Origin: Hordeum vulgare subsp. vulgare
Lineage: Eukaryota; Streptophyta; Magnoliopsida; Poales; Poaceae
Direction of reading: 5' to 3'
DNA: 64,000 nucleotides
Assembly (NCBI RefSeq): GCF_904849725.1
Contig: NC_058521.1
Coordinates: 142,566,744 to 142,630,743, forward strand
The position numbers and the translations under genes were made by a program. The notes beneath the pieces are model-generated. The model was not told where the DNA came from. It ran no database searches and worked only from the letters and a program-made list of their open reading frames with translations. This document shows positions 46,582 through 58,518 of the stretch, one piece after another; position 1 is the stretch's first letter, and each line of letters starts with the position of its first letter.

Positions 46582-47515
46582 TTTATTAAAAGGAGAACCT
46601 TAATATCCCATAGTTTCCTTTTGGACCCCGCTGCCACGGGCGGGATGGACAATAGATGTCATGCAAGTTCTTTTCCCTAAGCACGTATGACGACACACGG
46701 AATGCATGCCTACATTACATTGACGAACGTGAGCTAGCCACATATCTCTCCGTGTTATAGCTATTGCATGATGAATATCATCCAAACAAATCACCGACCC
46801 ATTGCCTACGAGTATGTCCTACTGTTGTTACTTGTTTTGCTCTGCTGGTGCTGCTACTACTGTTGCTACTGCTGTTACTTGTTTTGCTCTGCTGCTGCTG
46901 CTACTACTGTTTCTATTGCTGTTACTTGTCCTTCTCTCCTGCTGCTACTACTGTTGCTACTGCTATTACTTGTCTTGCTCTGCTGCTACTGTTGCTATTT
47001 TTGTCGCTTGCTACTGTCGCTACTTGCTACCGCTGTCACTACTGCTGTTCCTTGCCAGTGCTATTGCTCGTTACACTGCTGCTACCTGTTACACTGTTGG
47101 TTCACCGAACGTTGACGGGAACTGACAACTTCCGTCAACGTGGCAACTGAGGCGCCATTGATACAATCTTTAGGAATAGCCTACTGTCAACAGATCGTTT
47201 CTGACACCATTGTTATCATATTACTTTGCTGTTACTACTGTGATTGTAGATACTAATCTTTTAGGTGTGGTTGAATCTGATAAATTCAGCTGCTAATACT
47301 CGAGAGTATTCTCTCACCTCCTGACTGGCTTATCAACAAATTGGGTCGAATACTCTACCCTCGAAAACTGCTGCGAACCCACGCGCTGGTGGGCCATCAA
47401 CAACATTCTTCTAGTTTCGTTGCCGGGGAGTGCTAGTAGCATTCTTCTGGTGCCATTTCAAGGGAAGGTTTGTTGTCATCAGCATCCATCTAGCTATCGC
47501 CAGAGATTGCAATCA
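46582..47515 (+). repeat. 5' LTR of element D, second part
   Basis: It continues from the GGTTC duplication. It holds the CTG/TTA-rich repeat (46820-47100), a D-specific segment of about 130 bp with a perfect 10-bp hairpin (arms 47109-47118 and 47132-47141), and primer-site-like repeats near 47405-47480. It ends gcaatca at 47515. Confidence 0.9.
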
Positions 47516-47524
47516 ACATTTTTC

Positions 47525-47541
47525 TGGCGCCGTTGCCGGGG
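47525..47541 (+). promoter_or_regulatory. Primer binding site of element D
   Basis: tggcgccgttgccgggg, nine bases after the LTR end, identical to that of E. Confidence 0.8.
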
Positions 47542-47592
47542 AGGTATTGCTATATTCTCTGAGTCACTCGGGATTTATATATGCTGATCACT

Positions 47593-48042
47593 ATGAAGAA
47601 TATGAAGGATCCGAAGACCAAAGCCTTGCCCTCAACTACAAGGGGAGGTAAGGAATTGCCATCTAGCTCTGCACTTGATTCACCTTCAGTTATGAGTAAG
47701 TTTGCGACATCACCTCCTTCTAGAAATCTTGATATGTCGCCTGTGCCTGATGATGCTTGTGATACTACTGCTAGAGATGATATCCTTGATACTATGCTTG
47801 ATGATACTATGCTTGATACTGTGCCTGATACTACTAGAGATGCTATGCTTGATACTATGCCTGATACTACTAGAGATGCTATGCTTGATACTGCTTTGCC
47901 TGATGATGCTAGAGATGCTATTTTGCCTGATGATGCCATGCTTGATACTGCTAGAGATACTCCTTTGCCTGATGTTCCACTAGGAGTGTTCCTTGATGCT
48001 CATATTGCTAGAGTTACTGCCAATGCTCGTGATGCTTCTGAT
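47593..48042 (+). pseudogene. gag: gag of element D, first part (split by element I)
   Basis: It starts MKNMKDPKTK at 47593. The N-terminal region has looser acidic repeats (MLDTMPDTTRDA) than E. The frame is open until the insertion of I behind ARDASD. Confidence 0.85.
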
Positions 48043-48774
48043 TAAACGTGAGAATGGTTATTAAAAAAACGGGTGTAACGGTTCAGTTCTTACTTTGGGT
48101 TTGATTGGTTTAGGTTTTATTGGGCTGAGATTTTTTTAGTTTAGTTTTGGTTTGGGTATGTGAAGAAACCAGTTTGGGTATAGTTGGTTATGGGTTTAAA
48201 TGGTTTGGTTATTAGCGGTTATAAACTATGGGTCCAAACCGGTTTCTAGGCATTGGTTATATGCAATAATCAACTACGACCGAGAACGAGTATCTTTGAT
48301 CCACGTGCATGCTGTAATGCACTATGTAATTATGTATTATGGGGAAACAACAGATGAAAATCGGAAGTGTTTTCTTGTGCTTTCCCTAAGCAATTTGGTT
48401 TTAATACACTTGTTAGTGAGCTTATCAGCCATGAGCATGTTCTTTTTGCCTCTTACTGTGTGTTGACTGTATCTCAAGGATTACTTTGTTTCTAAACTGT
48501 TGTAGATGCATTTATGCCTTTTTATCTTATTTGTTTCTTAACATGTCAATTTATGCAATCATATGTACATTAAAGCAAACCCATGGTTATGTACTGGGTT
48601 TAAACCCATGGTTATGTTTTGGGTTTAAATTGGTTTGGGTGGAAAAAATAGTGGGTTTGGTTTTGGTTGGGCTAAAAATGACAATAAATGGGTATGGTTC
48701 GAGTATGGTTCTGAGAGATAAATGAATGGGTATGGTTCAAGTATGGTTCAAGTATGAAACCATTCTCACGTTTA
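48043..48774. mobile_element. Element I: 732-bp hAT-like non-autonomous transposon
   Basis: The ends form a perfect 17-bp inverted repeat TAAACGTGAGAATGGTT, flanked by an 8-bp duplication CTTCTGAT (48035-48042 and 48775-48782). An 8-bp duplication is typical of hAT elements. The interior has repeated gggtttaaa and gggtatggtt motifs near the ends and no transposase. Removing it and one duplication restores gag as in E. Confidence 0.85.
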
Positions 48775-48782
48775 CTTCTGAT

Positions 48783-51211
48783 ACTGCCGATACTACTGAG
48801 ATAGAACCTGCTTTTGCTCCTGCTAGATCTAGCTCTCCTAGATATGAATTGCCTGATATACCTGAGGGTTACGTTATGGAGGGAGAGATAGCTGAGGGTT
48901 TTCTTGCGTGTAAGGATGCCAATGATGCTGAGAAATTACTTCTCAAGTGGAAGGAAAAATCTCAGGAAGCTAGGATGAATAATGACCCGAAGTTTCCACT
49001 TCGCCTATCTTTGTCACCGATAAGGATTATGAATTCTCTGTCGACCCTGAGATAATATCTCTAGTCGAATCTGATCCTTTTCACGGTTATGAGTCTGAGA
49101 TGGTCATAGCCCATCTTGCCAAACTATCCGAAATAGCCAACCTTTTCACTAATGAGGAGAAGATCCGCCACTACTATATCCTTAAGCTGTTTCCTTTCTC
49201 TCTAGAGGATGACGCTAAAGTCTGGTTCACCTCTCTTGCTCCTGGATGTGTGCGTAGACCCCAGGAGATGGTCTATTACTTCTGTGAGAAATATTTCCCT
49301 GCCCATAAGAAGCAAGCTGCCTTGCAGGAAATATACAACTTTGCTCAACTCCAAGAAGAGAGTCTTCCAAAAGCTTGGGGGAGGCTCGTCCAGCTACAGA
49401 ATGCTTTGCCTGATCACCCTCTTAAGAAGAATGAGATACTTGATATCCTCTATAACGGACTTACCGATGCCTCTAGATACCACCTAGATAGTTGTCCCGG
49501 TTGTGTTTTTAGGGAACGGACTGTAGAACAAGCTGAGACCCTCTTGATCAACGATAATGCTTGGACTATTCTCGAACCACCTCCTAAGCCAACTCCTAAG
49601 AAAAGAGGTATTCTATTCCTCAGTCCCGAAGAAATGCAAGAAGCCAAGAAATCTATGCAAGGGAAAGGCATTAGAACTACATATGTCAAATATCTACCAC
49701 CTATCGAAGAGATCCATGGTCTCGATAACCCGATACAGGTAGTGGAAGTGAATTCTCTGCGTAGGTTTGACGAGAGTGATATTCCTTTTGATAAACCTGC
49801 TAGCCTATGCTTTGATGAATTTGACAACTTTGTTGCCAAACAACAGAGTTTCAATGATTATGTTAGCAGACATTTGGAACAAAGTACTCGTATGCTTAGC
49901 CATTTAAGTGCTTGTGTAGATAGAAATGTGTATGATCTGAAGCTTTTGAGTAAACATGCCTCTATGATTACTACCCAGGTAGAACAAGTACTTAAAGCTC
50001 AGAATGACTTGCTCAATGAATTAAATGACAACTGTGTCAGAGTCATTTCTAGAGGAGGAAAAATGACTCAGGAACCTTTGTATCCTGAAGGTCATCCTAA
50101 GAGAATTGATCAAGATTCTCAAGGAATCAATGCTGATACACCTAGTCATCCTGAGGAGAAGAAGAAGGATGATAGAAACCTGCACGCCAGTTCACCAAAT
50201 ACAGTCACACCTGAAGAACCTAATGATATCTCTGCGTGTGATGCAGAAACACAATCAGGTGATGAACATGAACCTGGTGACAATATGGACAGTGATATTC
50301 ATAATAATGCTCAACCTAGCAATGATGAGGATGTGGAGATTGAACCTACGGTTAATCCTGATAATCCACAACCTAAGAGATACGATAAGAATGACTTCAC
50401 TGCTAGGAAGCATGGTAAAGAAAGGGAGCCATGGGTTCAGAGACCTATGCCCTTTCCTCCTAAGCCATCCAAGAAAAAGGATGATGAGGATTTTGAGCGC
50501 TTCGTTGAGATGATAAGACCCGTCTTTCTGCAGATGTGGTTAACTGATATGCTCAAGATGTCTCCGTATGCCAAGTACATGAAAGATATCGTGACTAATA
50601 AACGGAAGATACCAGATCTTGAGATCTCCACCATGCTTGACAATTACACTTTCAAAGGTGGAACTCCTAAGAAACTTGGTGATCCCGGAGTGCCTAATAT
50701 ACCTTGCTCCATTAAAGGAAACTATGTAAGAACTGCCTTATGTGACCTTAGAGCTGGTGTTAGTGTTATGCCACTCTCTCTTTATCATAGACTTGAGTTG
50801 GATAAGTTGACACCCACTGAAATTTCTATGCAAATGGCCAACAAATCAACTGCTTTCCCTATCGGCGTTTGCGAGGATGTGCCTGTTGTGGTTGCTAATA
50901 CCACTATCTTAACAGACTTTCTTATCTTGGATATTCCCGAGGACGATGCCATGGCTATCATCCTCAGAAGACCATTTTTAAACACTGCAGGGGCTGTTAT
51001 AGATTGCAACAAAGGCAATGTCACTTTCCATGTCAACGGTAATGAGCACACAGTGCATTTTCTGAAGAAACGATATCCGGTACATTGCATCAATGCTATC
51101 GAAAAGGCTTCATTGATTCTCATTGGGAGCTTTGAATGCCCTATTCCTCGTGTCAAGACGAAGTATGGTTTGCTTGTTGGGGATATACATATCCCCATTG
51201 AGGTGACTTAG
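48783..51211 (+). pseudogene. gag-pro: gag-protease of element D, second part
   Basis: A one-base deletion near 48992 (aagtttcc against aagtttgcc in E) shifts the frame. From about 49060 to 51211 it is open for more than 700 codons: gag core (RHYYILKLFPFSLEDDAK), coiled linker with Cys-free acidic region, then an Athila-type retropepsin. The active-site triplet reads D-L-R-A (50744-50755) where E and C point to D-L/I-G-A, and the second glycine motif reads ILRRPFL instead of ILGRPFL. The protease is therefore probably dead although the frame is open. Confidence 0.88.
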
Positions 51212-52013
51212 TGGCTATTCTAAAATTCTCCGTTCTCTCTTGCGATTCAAGAAAGTTTTGTCATAAGGACTTGATCAATCCCATTGACGGATTTCTTTTG
51301 ATGACCATGAAACGGATGAATCAAGGAGTAACATACCTCTCTTTTAAGCTTTCATTTTCTTTTGCTTAGAAGAAAAATGATAGAATTAGTTTAGTTTTTC
51401 CTGTTTTCTGTTTTAGCATCCCGAAGAAAAATACCTCGAAAATAAAAGTTCTCCGATGGTCCTGAAAATTTTGTATGATTTTTTCTGGAATTTTTGAAAA
51501 TTTCTGGGCCTGAGAGCTGACCTGGGGGCCAGACCAGTGGGCCACAAGCCCTGCCACCGCCACCTACCCCCTAGTGGCGGGGTGCAAGCTTGTGGAGCCC
51601 ACAGGCACCCCCTCCACTCATTCCAGCTCTCAGCCTCTTCTTCCACCTCCAGAAAAAATTGTTTCGCAGCTCAAACCTGTGTTCTTGCTCATTTGGCTAT
51701 GATTTTCGATCTCCTTGCTCAAAGCACCATTCTCCGAACCGTTTTGGGGAAATTACTCCTTGGTAAGTGACTCCTCCATTGGTCCAATTAGTTTTCGCTC
51801 TAGTGCTTTATCCTTCGCGTATTCTCGCTACCTTGGTGACCGTGTTCTTGAGCTAGAAAAGTTGATTTTAGTTGGTCCCAAGTAGTTTTACCGCGTGATA
51901 CGGTCTCTAGGCACTAGTAGGAGTAGTTGCTACAAGTTGGGTTAATCCTTATTCACTTTTCTTTCGAAGTCTCTAAAAATTTCAGAATTTTTCAGAGCTA
52001 GAAAAGGGAATTG
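51212..52013 (+). promoter_or_regulatory. Spacer between gag-pro and ORF2 of D, with LTR-like block
   Basis: It is collinear with the spacer of E. The LTR-like block lies at about 51440-51660 with the hairpin at 51537-51602; a GTAAGT donor lies at about 51764 and tttttcag near 51990. No RT or integrase is present. Confidence 0.65.
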
Positions 52014-53063
52014 ATGAGGAGATTCTTGAGAGGCTCTTCAAGCCGTAACCCCAAGGAGGATGAGAAGAACCACCCCAAGTACGTAGTCCCCCGAGTCAAA
52101 GAAGTTCGAGCATGCGAGTGGCCAAGTGATGAATTTTTGCACGCCGCCGGACTTTATGAAGACTTTAATTACTTGGTGGAGAACGCAGGTCTTACTGCGT
52201 TTGTTGAAGATAAGTGCCCACAATATCTCCTCCTCACCAATATTTTCGTTCAAAGCTTCAACTTTTATCCGAGGAAGAATCCACCCATGGTTGAGTTCAT
52301 GATATACGATGTCCCCCAGTGCATGACGCTGCAGGACTTTTGCAATGTATGCAAATTACCTTATGTTGGGGATATCCGTGACCCTCATCCACGGGACTTG
52401 GAGGATTTCATTGGTTCTATTGCTGTTGGAGATGAGAGAGGAGTGTCTCGCGCTAGAATTGCTAGCGTACATTTTCCTGTGCTTCGGTATTTCTCACAAT
52501 TTGTGGGAAAATGTTTGATTGGCCGTGGGGAGGCTGGATCATTTAGTTCTCCAGACCTTGTTGTTTTGCGTGAAGGCCTTTATAACGATAATACTTATGG
52601 CTTGGGCGCTATAGTAGCTCAACGGTTGAACCTGAACCGTTCCAAGGGTGTCGTCTATGGAGGTATCTACGTTACCCGTCTTGCCAGACACTTTGAGATA
52701 CCCATTGGACTGGGAGAGGAAGGAGAGTTGCTTCTCCCTGAGAGATATCTGGATTATGACAGCATGGTTCGCCATGATTTTCTGGATAGAGATGCTAGTA
52801 GACGGATGATTTATAACCTGGTGTTTAGTCAGGGTACTCGAGAGACTATTACTTTGCCTGCTCCTTCTTTGTTTGATCTTCATACAGGCACGTACACTAT
52901 TATGCCCGCGGACATCTACGCATATTGGGGCTTGGCCCAACCACAGGCGCCCGTGCCCGAGCCGCCACTCGAGTACCAGACGCCAGTTTATCAGTGGGAG
53001 CCACAGGAGCTCACACAGCAGTGGCATCCACAGTCTGCTCCAGAGTATCCCGGAGCTGGTTGA
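52014..53063 (+). CDS. ORF2 of element D (Athila env-position protein), open
   Basis: It has 349 codons from the ATG at 52014 (MRRFLRGSSS) to EYPGAG. The core around residues 78-122 (VQSFNFYPRKNPPMVEF, DFCNVCKLPYVGDI) matches the Athila ORF-1 domain. The middle has conserved FVGKCLIGRGEAG and SQGTRETITLPAPS; the tail is rich in Pro and Gln. I see no signal peptide or membrane segment, so an envelope role is not supported by sequence. Function is unknown. It lies in the env position and would need a spliced or separate transcript. Confidence 0.85.
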   Translation: MRRFLRGSSSRNPKEDEKNHPKYVVPRVKEVRACEWPSDEFLHAAGLYEDFNYLVENAGLTAFVEDKCPQYLLLTNIFVQSFNFYPRKNPPMVEFMIYDVPQCMTLQDFCNVCKLPYVGDIRDPHPRDLEDFIGSIAVGDERGVSRARIASVHFPVLRYFSQFVGKCLIGRGEAGSFSSPDLVVLREGLYNDNTYGLGAIVAQRLNLNRSKGVVYGGIYVTRLARHFEIPIGLGEEGELLLPERYLDYDSMVRHDFLDRDASRRMIYNLVFSQGTRETITLPAPSLFDLHTGTYTIMPADIYAYWGLAQPQAPVPEPPLEYQTPVYQWEPQELTQQWHPQSAPEYPGAG

Positions 53064-55018
53064 TTCCCACCATGGGAGTAGACCAAGCTAGGCCAAAAGC
53101 ATAAGCTTGGGGGAGTACGTGTTCTCATCGACTTTACATTCATGCTTGTGCTTTCAATTTGTTAGCTGGTGTTTACACTTTGCCACTGTATTATCCATGC
53201 TAGTTTCTTTTCGTTTTCTTGTTTTTCTTGTTTTCTGTCCTTTTGAGAAAACGCAAAAATATTTTTCTTTCTCCTTTTGCTTGTTGGGAATTTTCCCGTG
53301 TAAATAGTTTTCTTTTTCTTTGTGTCAAGGTAGGAGATATTGGTTACAGTGCTTAGTGGTTCTTACATGCTTACCTATTTAGCTTTCAAAGAGCCATATT
53401 ATTTTGTCTTCTCCTTTGTGTTTGCCTGCAGATTCAGCTTAGTCCAATGCGCTTATTATCGTTTTCATCGTTCGATCGTGCAAATGAAAGGCAACAATGA
53501 TGATATATGATGAAGTGACTGAGACTGAAAAGCTGGTATAAACTCTATCTATTTTGTTTTTGTAAATATGACTAGCTTGTCGACCCAGATTTAGCTTTGT
53601 TGTGAGAGAACCATGTTTGCAATGACAACTTAGAGATCATAGTTTCTGATGCCATGCTTATTTAGCTGAGAGCTTATAATGGTTTGTCTTGAATGCCAAC
53701 CTAGATTTTGAGATGACTATGATGTAGTTTGATAGGATGGTATTCTCCTTTGAATGTTTCAAGTGGCTTGACTTGGCGCATGTTCATGCATGTAGTTGAA
53801 ACAAAATCAACATGGCCTCTATGATGTTCGTGTTCATGGTGATTTATATCCTGTTCATGCTTGCATTCCATGTTAGTCAAACTCATTGCATCTTGATGAC
53901 TGTTGTCGCTCTCTAGTTGGTCGCTTCCCAGTATTTTGCTAGCCTTCACTTGTACTAAGCGGGAATACTGCTTGTGCATCCCCTTCCATAAACCCAAAAG
54001 TTTTTCCATGAGAGTCCACCATACCTACTTATTTGCGGTATCTACCTGCTGTTCCAAGTAAATTTGCATGTGCCACTCTCTAAACCTTCAAGAAATAATC
54101 TGTTTTGCATGCCTGAACTGCTCATCTGGTGACAGAGGGCTATTGGTATCTTCCATTCTAGGAGTGTTATCTCGACATGTGTTTATTCACAGTCATTCAC
54201 GACAAAGGGGCCGGTAATTCGAATGCCCAGTTCCACGCTTAAATCGAAAACATAACTGTAAAACAAGACTCCCCCTGGATTGATCTTAGTATGGACGGTA
54301 CCCTAGGATTCGGCTAGCCGTGGAGTGTGATTAATTGGTGGTGGGGGAGTTAAAACTTTACTTTTCTGTTTGGGAACCGCCTATAGCATGAGTAGCATGG
54401 AAGATATTGAGAACTCTGGGTCATTGCGTTGACATTGGAAGCATGCCACCCAAAATTATTATCTCTGTTTTTAAAGCTTAAGCTCTGGCACCTCTGCAAA
54501 TCAATGCTTCCCTCTGCGAAGGGCCTGTCTATTTATTTTCCTGTCGAGTCATCCTCCTCTTATATAAGCACCAATTAGAGAGCACCTCTGTCATTTTTAT
54601 GGTTTGCTTTTGATTGATATTGAGTATGACTATGACTGGATCTTCGTTGATATGAATTACAATGTTTAGTCAGCCCTTGATCTTTGAAAGTGCTCTGTAT
54701 TTATGTTTTGCGGTCTCAGAAAGAGCTAGCAAGATACCACCTATTCATATTGCTTCATGCTTGTTTTGATTGAAGTGTTGGTATTTGAAACTCATTATTA
54801 TTTGCTCGTTAGCTGATTATGCCAATAATATTAGTTTACCGTGAGACCTTTGTGTCATTTGCTTATGTGGTTAACTTGCGATCTTGCTGAAATTCTGGTT
54901 TTGAGTTAGACATAGTTGCAACAACAAGATCAAACAGAGTTTGTCAAAGTTTTTCTTTCTCTCTCAGTTTGTCAACTGAGTTGCTTGAGGACAAGCAAAG
55001 TTTTAAGCTTGGGGGAGT
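53064..55018 (+). other. 3' non-coding region and polypurine tract of D
   Basis: It is collinear with 28963-30822 of E. It opens with a polypurine-like aagcttgggggagta (53102-53116) and ends with aagcttgggggagt (55005-55018) before the LTR. I see no gene in between. Confidence 0.82.
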
Positions 55019-56816
55019 TGATACGTCTCCATCGTATCTACTTTTCCAAACTCTTTTGCCCTTGTTTTGGACTCTAATTTGCATGATTTGAATGGAACTA
55101 ACCTGGACTCAAGTTGTTTTCAGCAAAATTCCCTTGGTGTTATTTTTGTGTAGAAATCAAAGTTCTCCAAACGTCCTGAAAATTTACGGGGAGCAGATTT
55201 GGAAAATATCAAAAATATCTGCGCCAGTTCCACCTTAGGGGGTGGGACAGTGGGCCACAAGCCCCTGCTCCGCCACCACCCCCTGGTGGCGGTGGGCAGG
55301 CTTGTGGGGCCCACACAGCTCTGCTGCCCCCAACTCCAGCTCTATAAGTTGCCTTTCATCCCAGAAAAATAAAAAGAGAAGTTTTCATCGCGTTTGTGAT
55401 ACGGAGGCGCCGCCACCACCTGTTCTTCATCTCGAGGGCAGATCCGGAGTCCGTCTTGGGCTCCGGAGAGGGGAAATGGCCGCCATCGTCATCATCAACC
55501 TTCTTCCCTCTCCAATTCGATGAAGCTCTTCGTCGTACGTGAGTAATCTATTCATAGGCTCGTTGGGCAGTGATGTGTAGGATGAGATCTATCATGTAAT
55601 CGAGTTAGTTTTGATGGGGATTGATCCCTAGTATCCACTATGTTCTGAGATTGATGTTGCTACTACTTTGCCATGCTTAATGCTTGTCACTAGGGCCCGA
55701 GTGCCATGATTTCAGATCTGAAATTATTATGTTGTCACCAATATATGCCTGTTTTAGATCCAATCTTGCAAGTTGTAGTTACCTACTATGTGTTATGATC
55801 CGGCACCCCGGAGTGACAATAACTGGAACCACTCCCGGTGATGACCATAGTTTGAGGAGTTCATGTGTTCACCAAGTGCTAATGCGTTGGTCCTGTTCTT
55901 TATTAAAAGGAGAACCTTAATATCCCGTAGTTTCCTTTTGGACCCCGCTGCCACAGGAGGGATGGACAATAGATGTCATGCAAGTTCTTTTCCCTAAGCA
56001 CGTATGACGACACATGGAATGCATGCCTACATCAGATTGACGAGCGGGAGCTAGCCACATATGTCTCCGTGTTATAGCTGTTGCATGATGAATATCATCC
56101 AAACAAATCACCGACCTATTGCCTACGAGTTTGTCCTACTGCTGTTACTTGTTTTGCTGTGCTGCTGCTGCTACTACTGTTGCTATTGCTGTTACTTGTT
56201 TTGTTCTGCTGCTGCTGCTACTACTATTGCTACTGCTGTTACTTGTCTTGCTCTGCTGCTGCTACTACTGTTGCTATTGCTGTTACTTGTCTTGCTCTGC
56301 TGCTACTGTTTCTATTACTGTCGCTTGCTACCGCTGTCACTACTGCTGTTCCTTGCCACTACTATTGCTGGTTACACTGCTGCTACCTGTTACACTGTTG
56401 GTTCACCGGACGGTGACAGGAACTGACAACTTCCGTCAACGCGGCAACGGAGGCGCCATTGATACAATCGTTAGGAATAGTCTGCTGTCAACAGATCGTT
56501 TCTGACACCGTTGTTATCATATTACTTTGCTGTTAATACTGTGCTTGCAGATACTAATCTTCCAGGTGTGGTTGAATGTGACAAATTCAGCTGCTAATAC
56601 TTGAGAGTATTCTCTCACCTCCTGACTGGCTTGTCAACAAATTGGGTCGAATACTCTACCCTCGAAAACTGTTGCGAACCCACGCGCTGGTGGGCCATCA
56701 ACAACATTCTTCTAGTTCCGTTGCCGGGGAGTGCTAGCAGCATTCTTCTGGTGTCGTTGCAAGGGAAGGTTTGTTGTCATCAGCATTCGTCTAGCTTTCG
56801 CCAGAGATTGCAATCA
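55019..56816 (+). repeat. 3' LTR of element D
   Basis: 1.80 kb, with the hairpin at 55250-55314, TATAAG at 55343, the CTG/TTA-rich repeat at 56140-56400, the D-specific insertion at about 56395-56525 and primer-site-like repeats at about 56705-56770. It ends gcaatca next to GCATC. Confidence 0.92.
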
Positions 56817-56821
56817 GCATC

Positions 56822-57423
56822 CAAGACAAACCATTATAAGCTCCTAGCTAAGTAAGCATGGCATAAGCAACTATGATCTCTAAGTTGTCATTGCTAATAT
56901 GTTTCCCTCACAACAAAGCTGAATCAGGCACGATGAGCTAGTCATATTTACAGAAACAAAATAGATCGAGTTCATACCAGCTTTTCCAGGCTCAGTCACT
57001 TCATCATATATCGTCATTATTGCCTTTTACTTGCACGACCGAACGATGTGAACAATAATAAGCGTGCTCGTGCATTGGACTTCGCTGGAATATGCAGGCA
57101 AACACAAAGTAGAAGACAAAGTAATATGGCTCTTTGACAGTTAAACAGATATGCATGCGAGAGCCACTAAACATTGTAACCATGATCTTCTACCTTGACC
57201 CAAAGAAACAGAAAACTATTTACACGGGAAAGCTCCCAACAAGCAAAAGAAGAAAAAGAAAATCTTTTTGGGTTTTGTCAAACTAGACAGACACACGAAA
57301 AGAAACGAGAAAAAGAAAATAAACTAGCATGGATGATACAGTGGCAAAGTGTGAACGCCGACGAGCAAAGTGAAAGCATAAGCAAGAATGTAAAGTCGAT
57401 GAGAAACACGTACTCCCCCAAGC
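56822..57423 (-). other. 3' non-coding region of C, right part
   Basis: It continues the region interrupted by D. On the minus strand it begins just after ORF2 with aagcttgggggagtacg (about 57409-57423) and is collinear with E from about 28900 to 29490. No gene is seen. Confidence 0.82.
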
Positions 57424-58518
57424 TTAGGATTTTGGCCTAAGTTGGTCTACTCCCAAGGAGGGAAATAACCAGCTCCGGGGGTACTCCCGAGTGGACTGAG
57501 GATGCCACTGCTGTGCAAGCTCCTCTCGCTCCCATTGATAAACTGGCGTGTGGTACTCGACTGGTGGCTCGGGCACGGGAACATGTGGTTGGGCTAAGCC
57601 CCAATATGCGTAGATGTCTGAGGGCATAATAATGTACCTGCCTGCATGAAGGTTGAGCAAAGAAGGAGCAGGCAAAGTAATAGTCTCACGAGTACCCTGA
57701 CTAAATACCAGGTTATAAATCATCCTTCTATTTATATCTCTATCAAGAAAGTCATGGCGAACCATGCCATCGTAATCTAGATATCTCTGGGGAAGAAGAA
57801 TCTCTTCTTCCTCCTCTAGTCTAATAGGTATCTCAAATTGTCTAGCAAGACGAGTAGCATAGATACCTCCATAGACAATGCCCTTAGAATGGTTCGTGTT
57901 CAACCGTTGAGCTACTATAGCGCCCAAGCTATAAGTTTTATCATTATAAAGATCTTCGCGCAAGACCGAAAGATCTGGGGAACTAAGTGACCCAGCTTTC
58001 CCACGGCCAATCAAACATTTTCCCACAAATAATGAGAAGTACCGAAGCACGGGAAAATGTATGCTAGCAGCTCTAGCGCAAGACACTCCTCTCGCCTCTC
58101 CTACAACAATTGTATCGATGAAAGCTTCCAAGTCTAGTGGACGAGGTTCATGAATATCCCCAACGTAAGGTAATTTGCAAACATTGCACAAATCCTGAAT
58201 TGACATGCGCTGGGGGATATCATAAAGTTTGAACTCACCCATAGGAGGATTCTTCCTCGGATAGAAGTTAAAGCTTTGTACGAAGATATTAGTGAGGAGG
58301 AGGTATTGCGGACACTTATCTTCAACGAAGGCGGTAAGGCCTGCGTTTTCCACCAAGTGATAAAAGTTCTCATAAATTCCAACGGCGCGTAAGAACACGT
58401 TGCTTGGCCACTCGCACGCTCGAACTTCCGCGACTCGAGGGACCAGATACTTGGGCTTCTTCTCACTTCCATCATCCTTGGGGTCACAGCTTGGAGAGCC
58501 TCTTAAGAACCTCCTCAT
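57424..58518 (-). CDS. ORF2 of element C (Athila env-position protein), open
   Basis: It has 364 codons and no internal stop: MRRFLRGSPS, core FNFYPRKNPPMGEFKLYD and CNVCKLPYVGDI, FVGKCLIGRGKAG, SQGTRETITLPAPS, and a Pro/Gln/Glu tail that reads past the point where D stops. Domain assignment as in D: Athila ORF-1 family, function unknown. It is open although the gag-protease of the same element has at least three breaks. Confidence 0.85.
   Translation of the reverse strand: MRRFLRGSPSCDPKDDGSEKKPKYLVPRVAEVRACEWPSNVFLRAVGIYENFYHLVENAGLTAFVEDKCPQYLLLTNIFVQSFNFYPRKNPPMGEFKLYDIPQRMSIQDLCNVCKLPYVGDIHEPRPLDLEAFIDTIVVGEARGVSCARAASIHFPVLRYFSLFVGKCLIGRGKAGSLSSPDLSVLREDLYNDKTYSLGAIVAQRLNTNHSKGIVYGGIYATRLARQFEIPIRLEEEEEILLPQRYLDYDGMVRHDFLDRDINRRMIYNLVFSQGTRETITLPAPSLLNLHAGRYIIMPSDIYAYWGLAQPHVPVPEPPVEYHTPVYQWEREELAQQWHPQSTREYPRSWLFPSLGVDQLRPKS

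Larger units (their letters stand above)
34031..56816 (+). mobile_element. Element D: Athila-lineage LTR retrotransposon without pol, containing G and I
   Basis: It is flanked by GCATC (34026-34030 and 56817-56821). Removing it restores atgtgggcatccaagacaa, which is collinear with the reverse complement of E around 29490. Order: 5' LTR (split by G), primer site, gag-protease (split by I), spacer, ORF2, non-coding region, polypurine tract, 3' LTR. About 6% of the first 235 LTR bases differ by eye. Without G and I it is about 10.4 kb. Confidence 0.93.

Noticed and set aside
57424..58518. Envelope glycoprotein assignment for ORF2
   Set aside because: It lies in the env position but shows no signal peptide, membrane segment or cleavage site; the Athila ORF-1 domain is a safer label.
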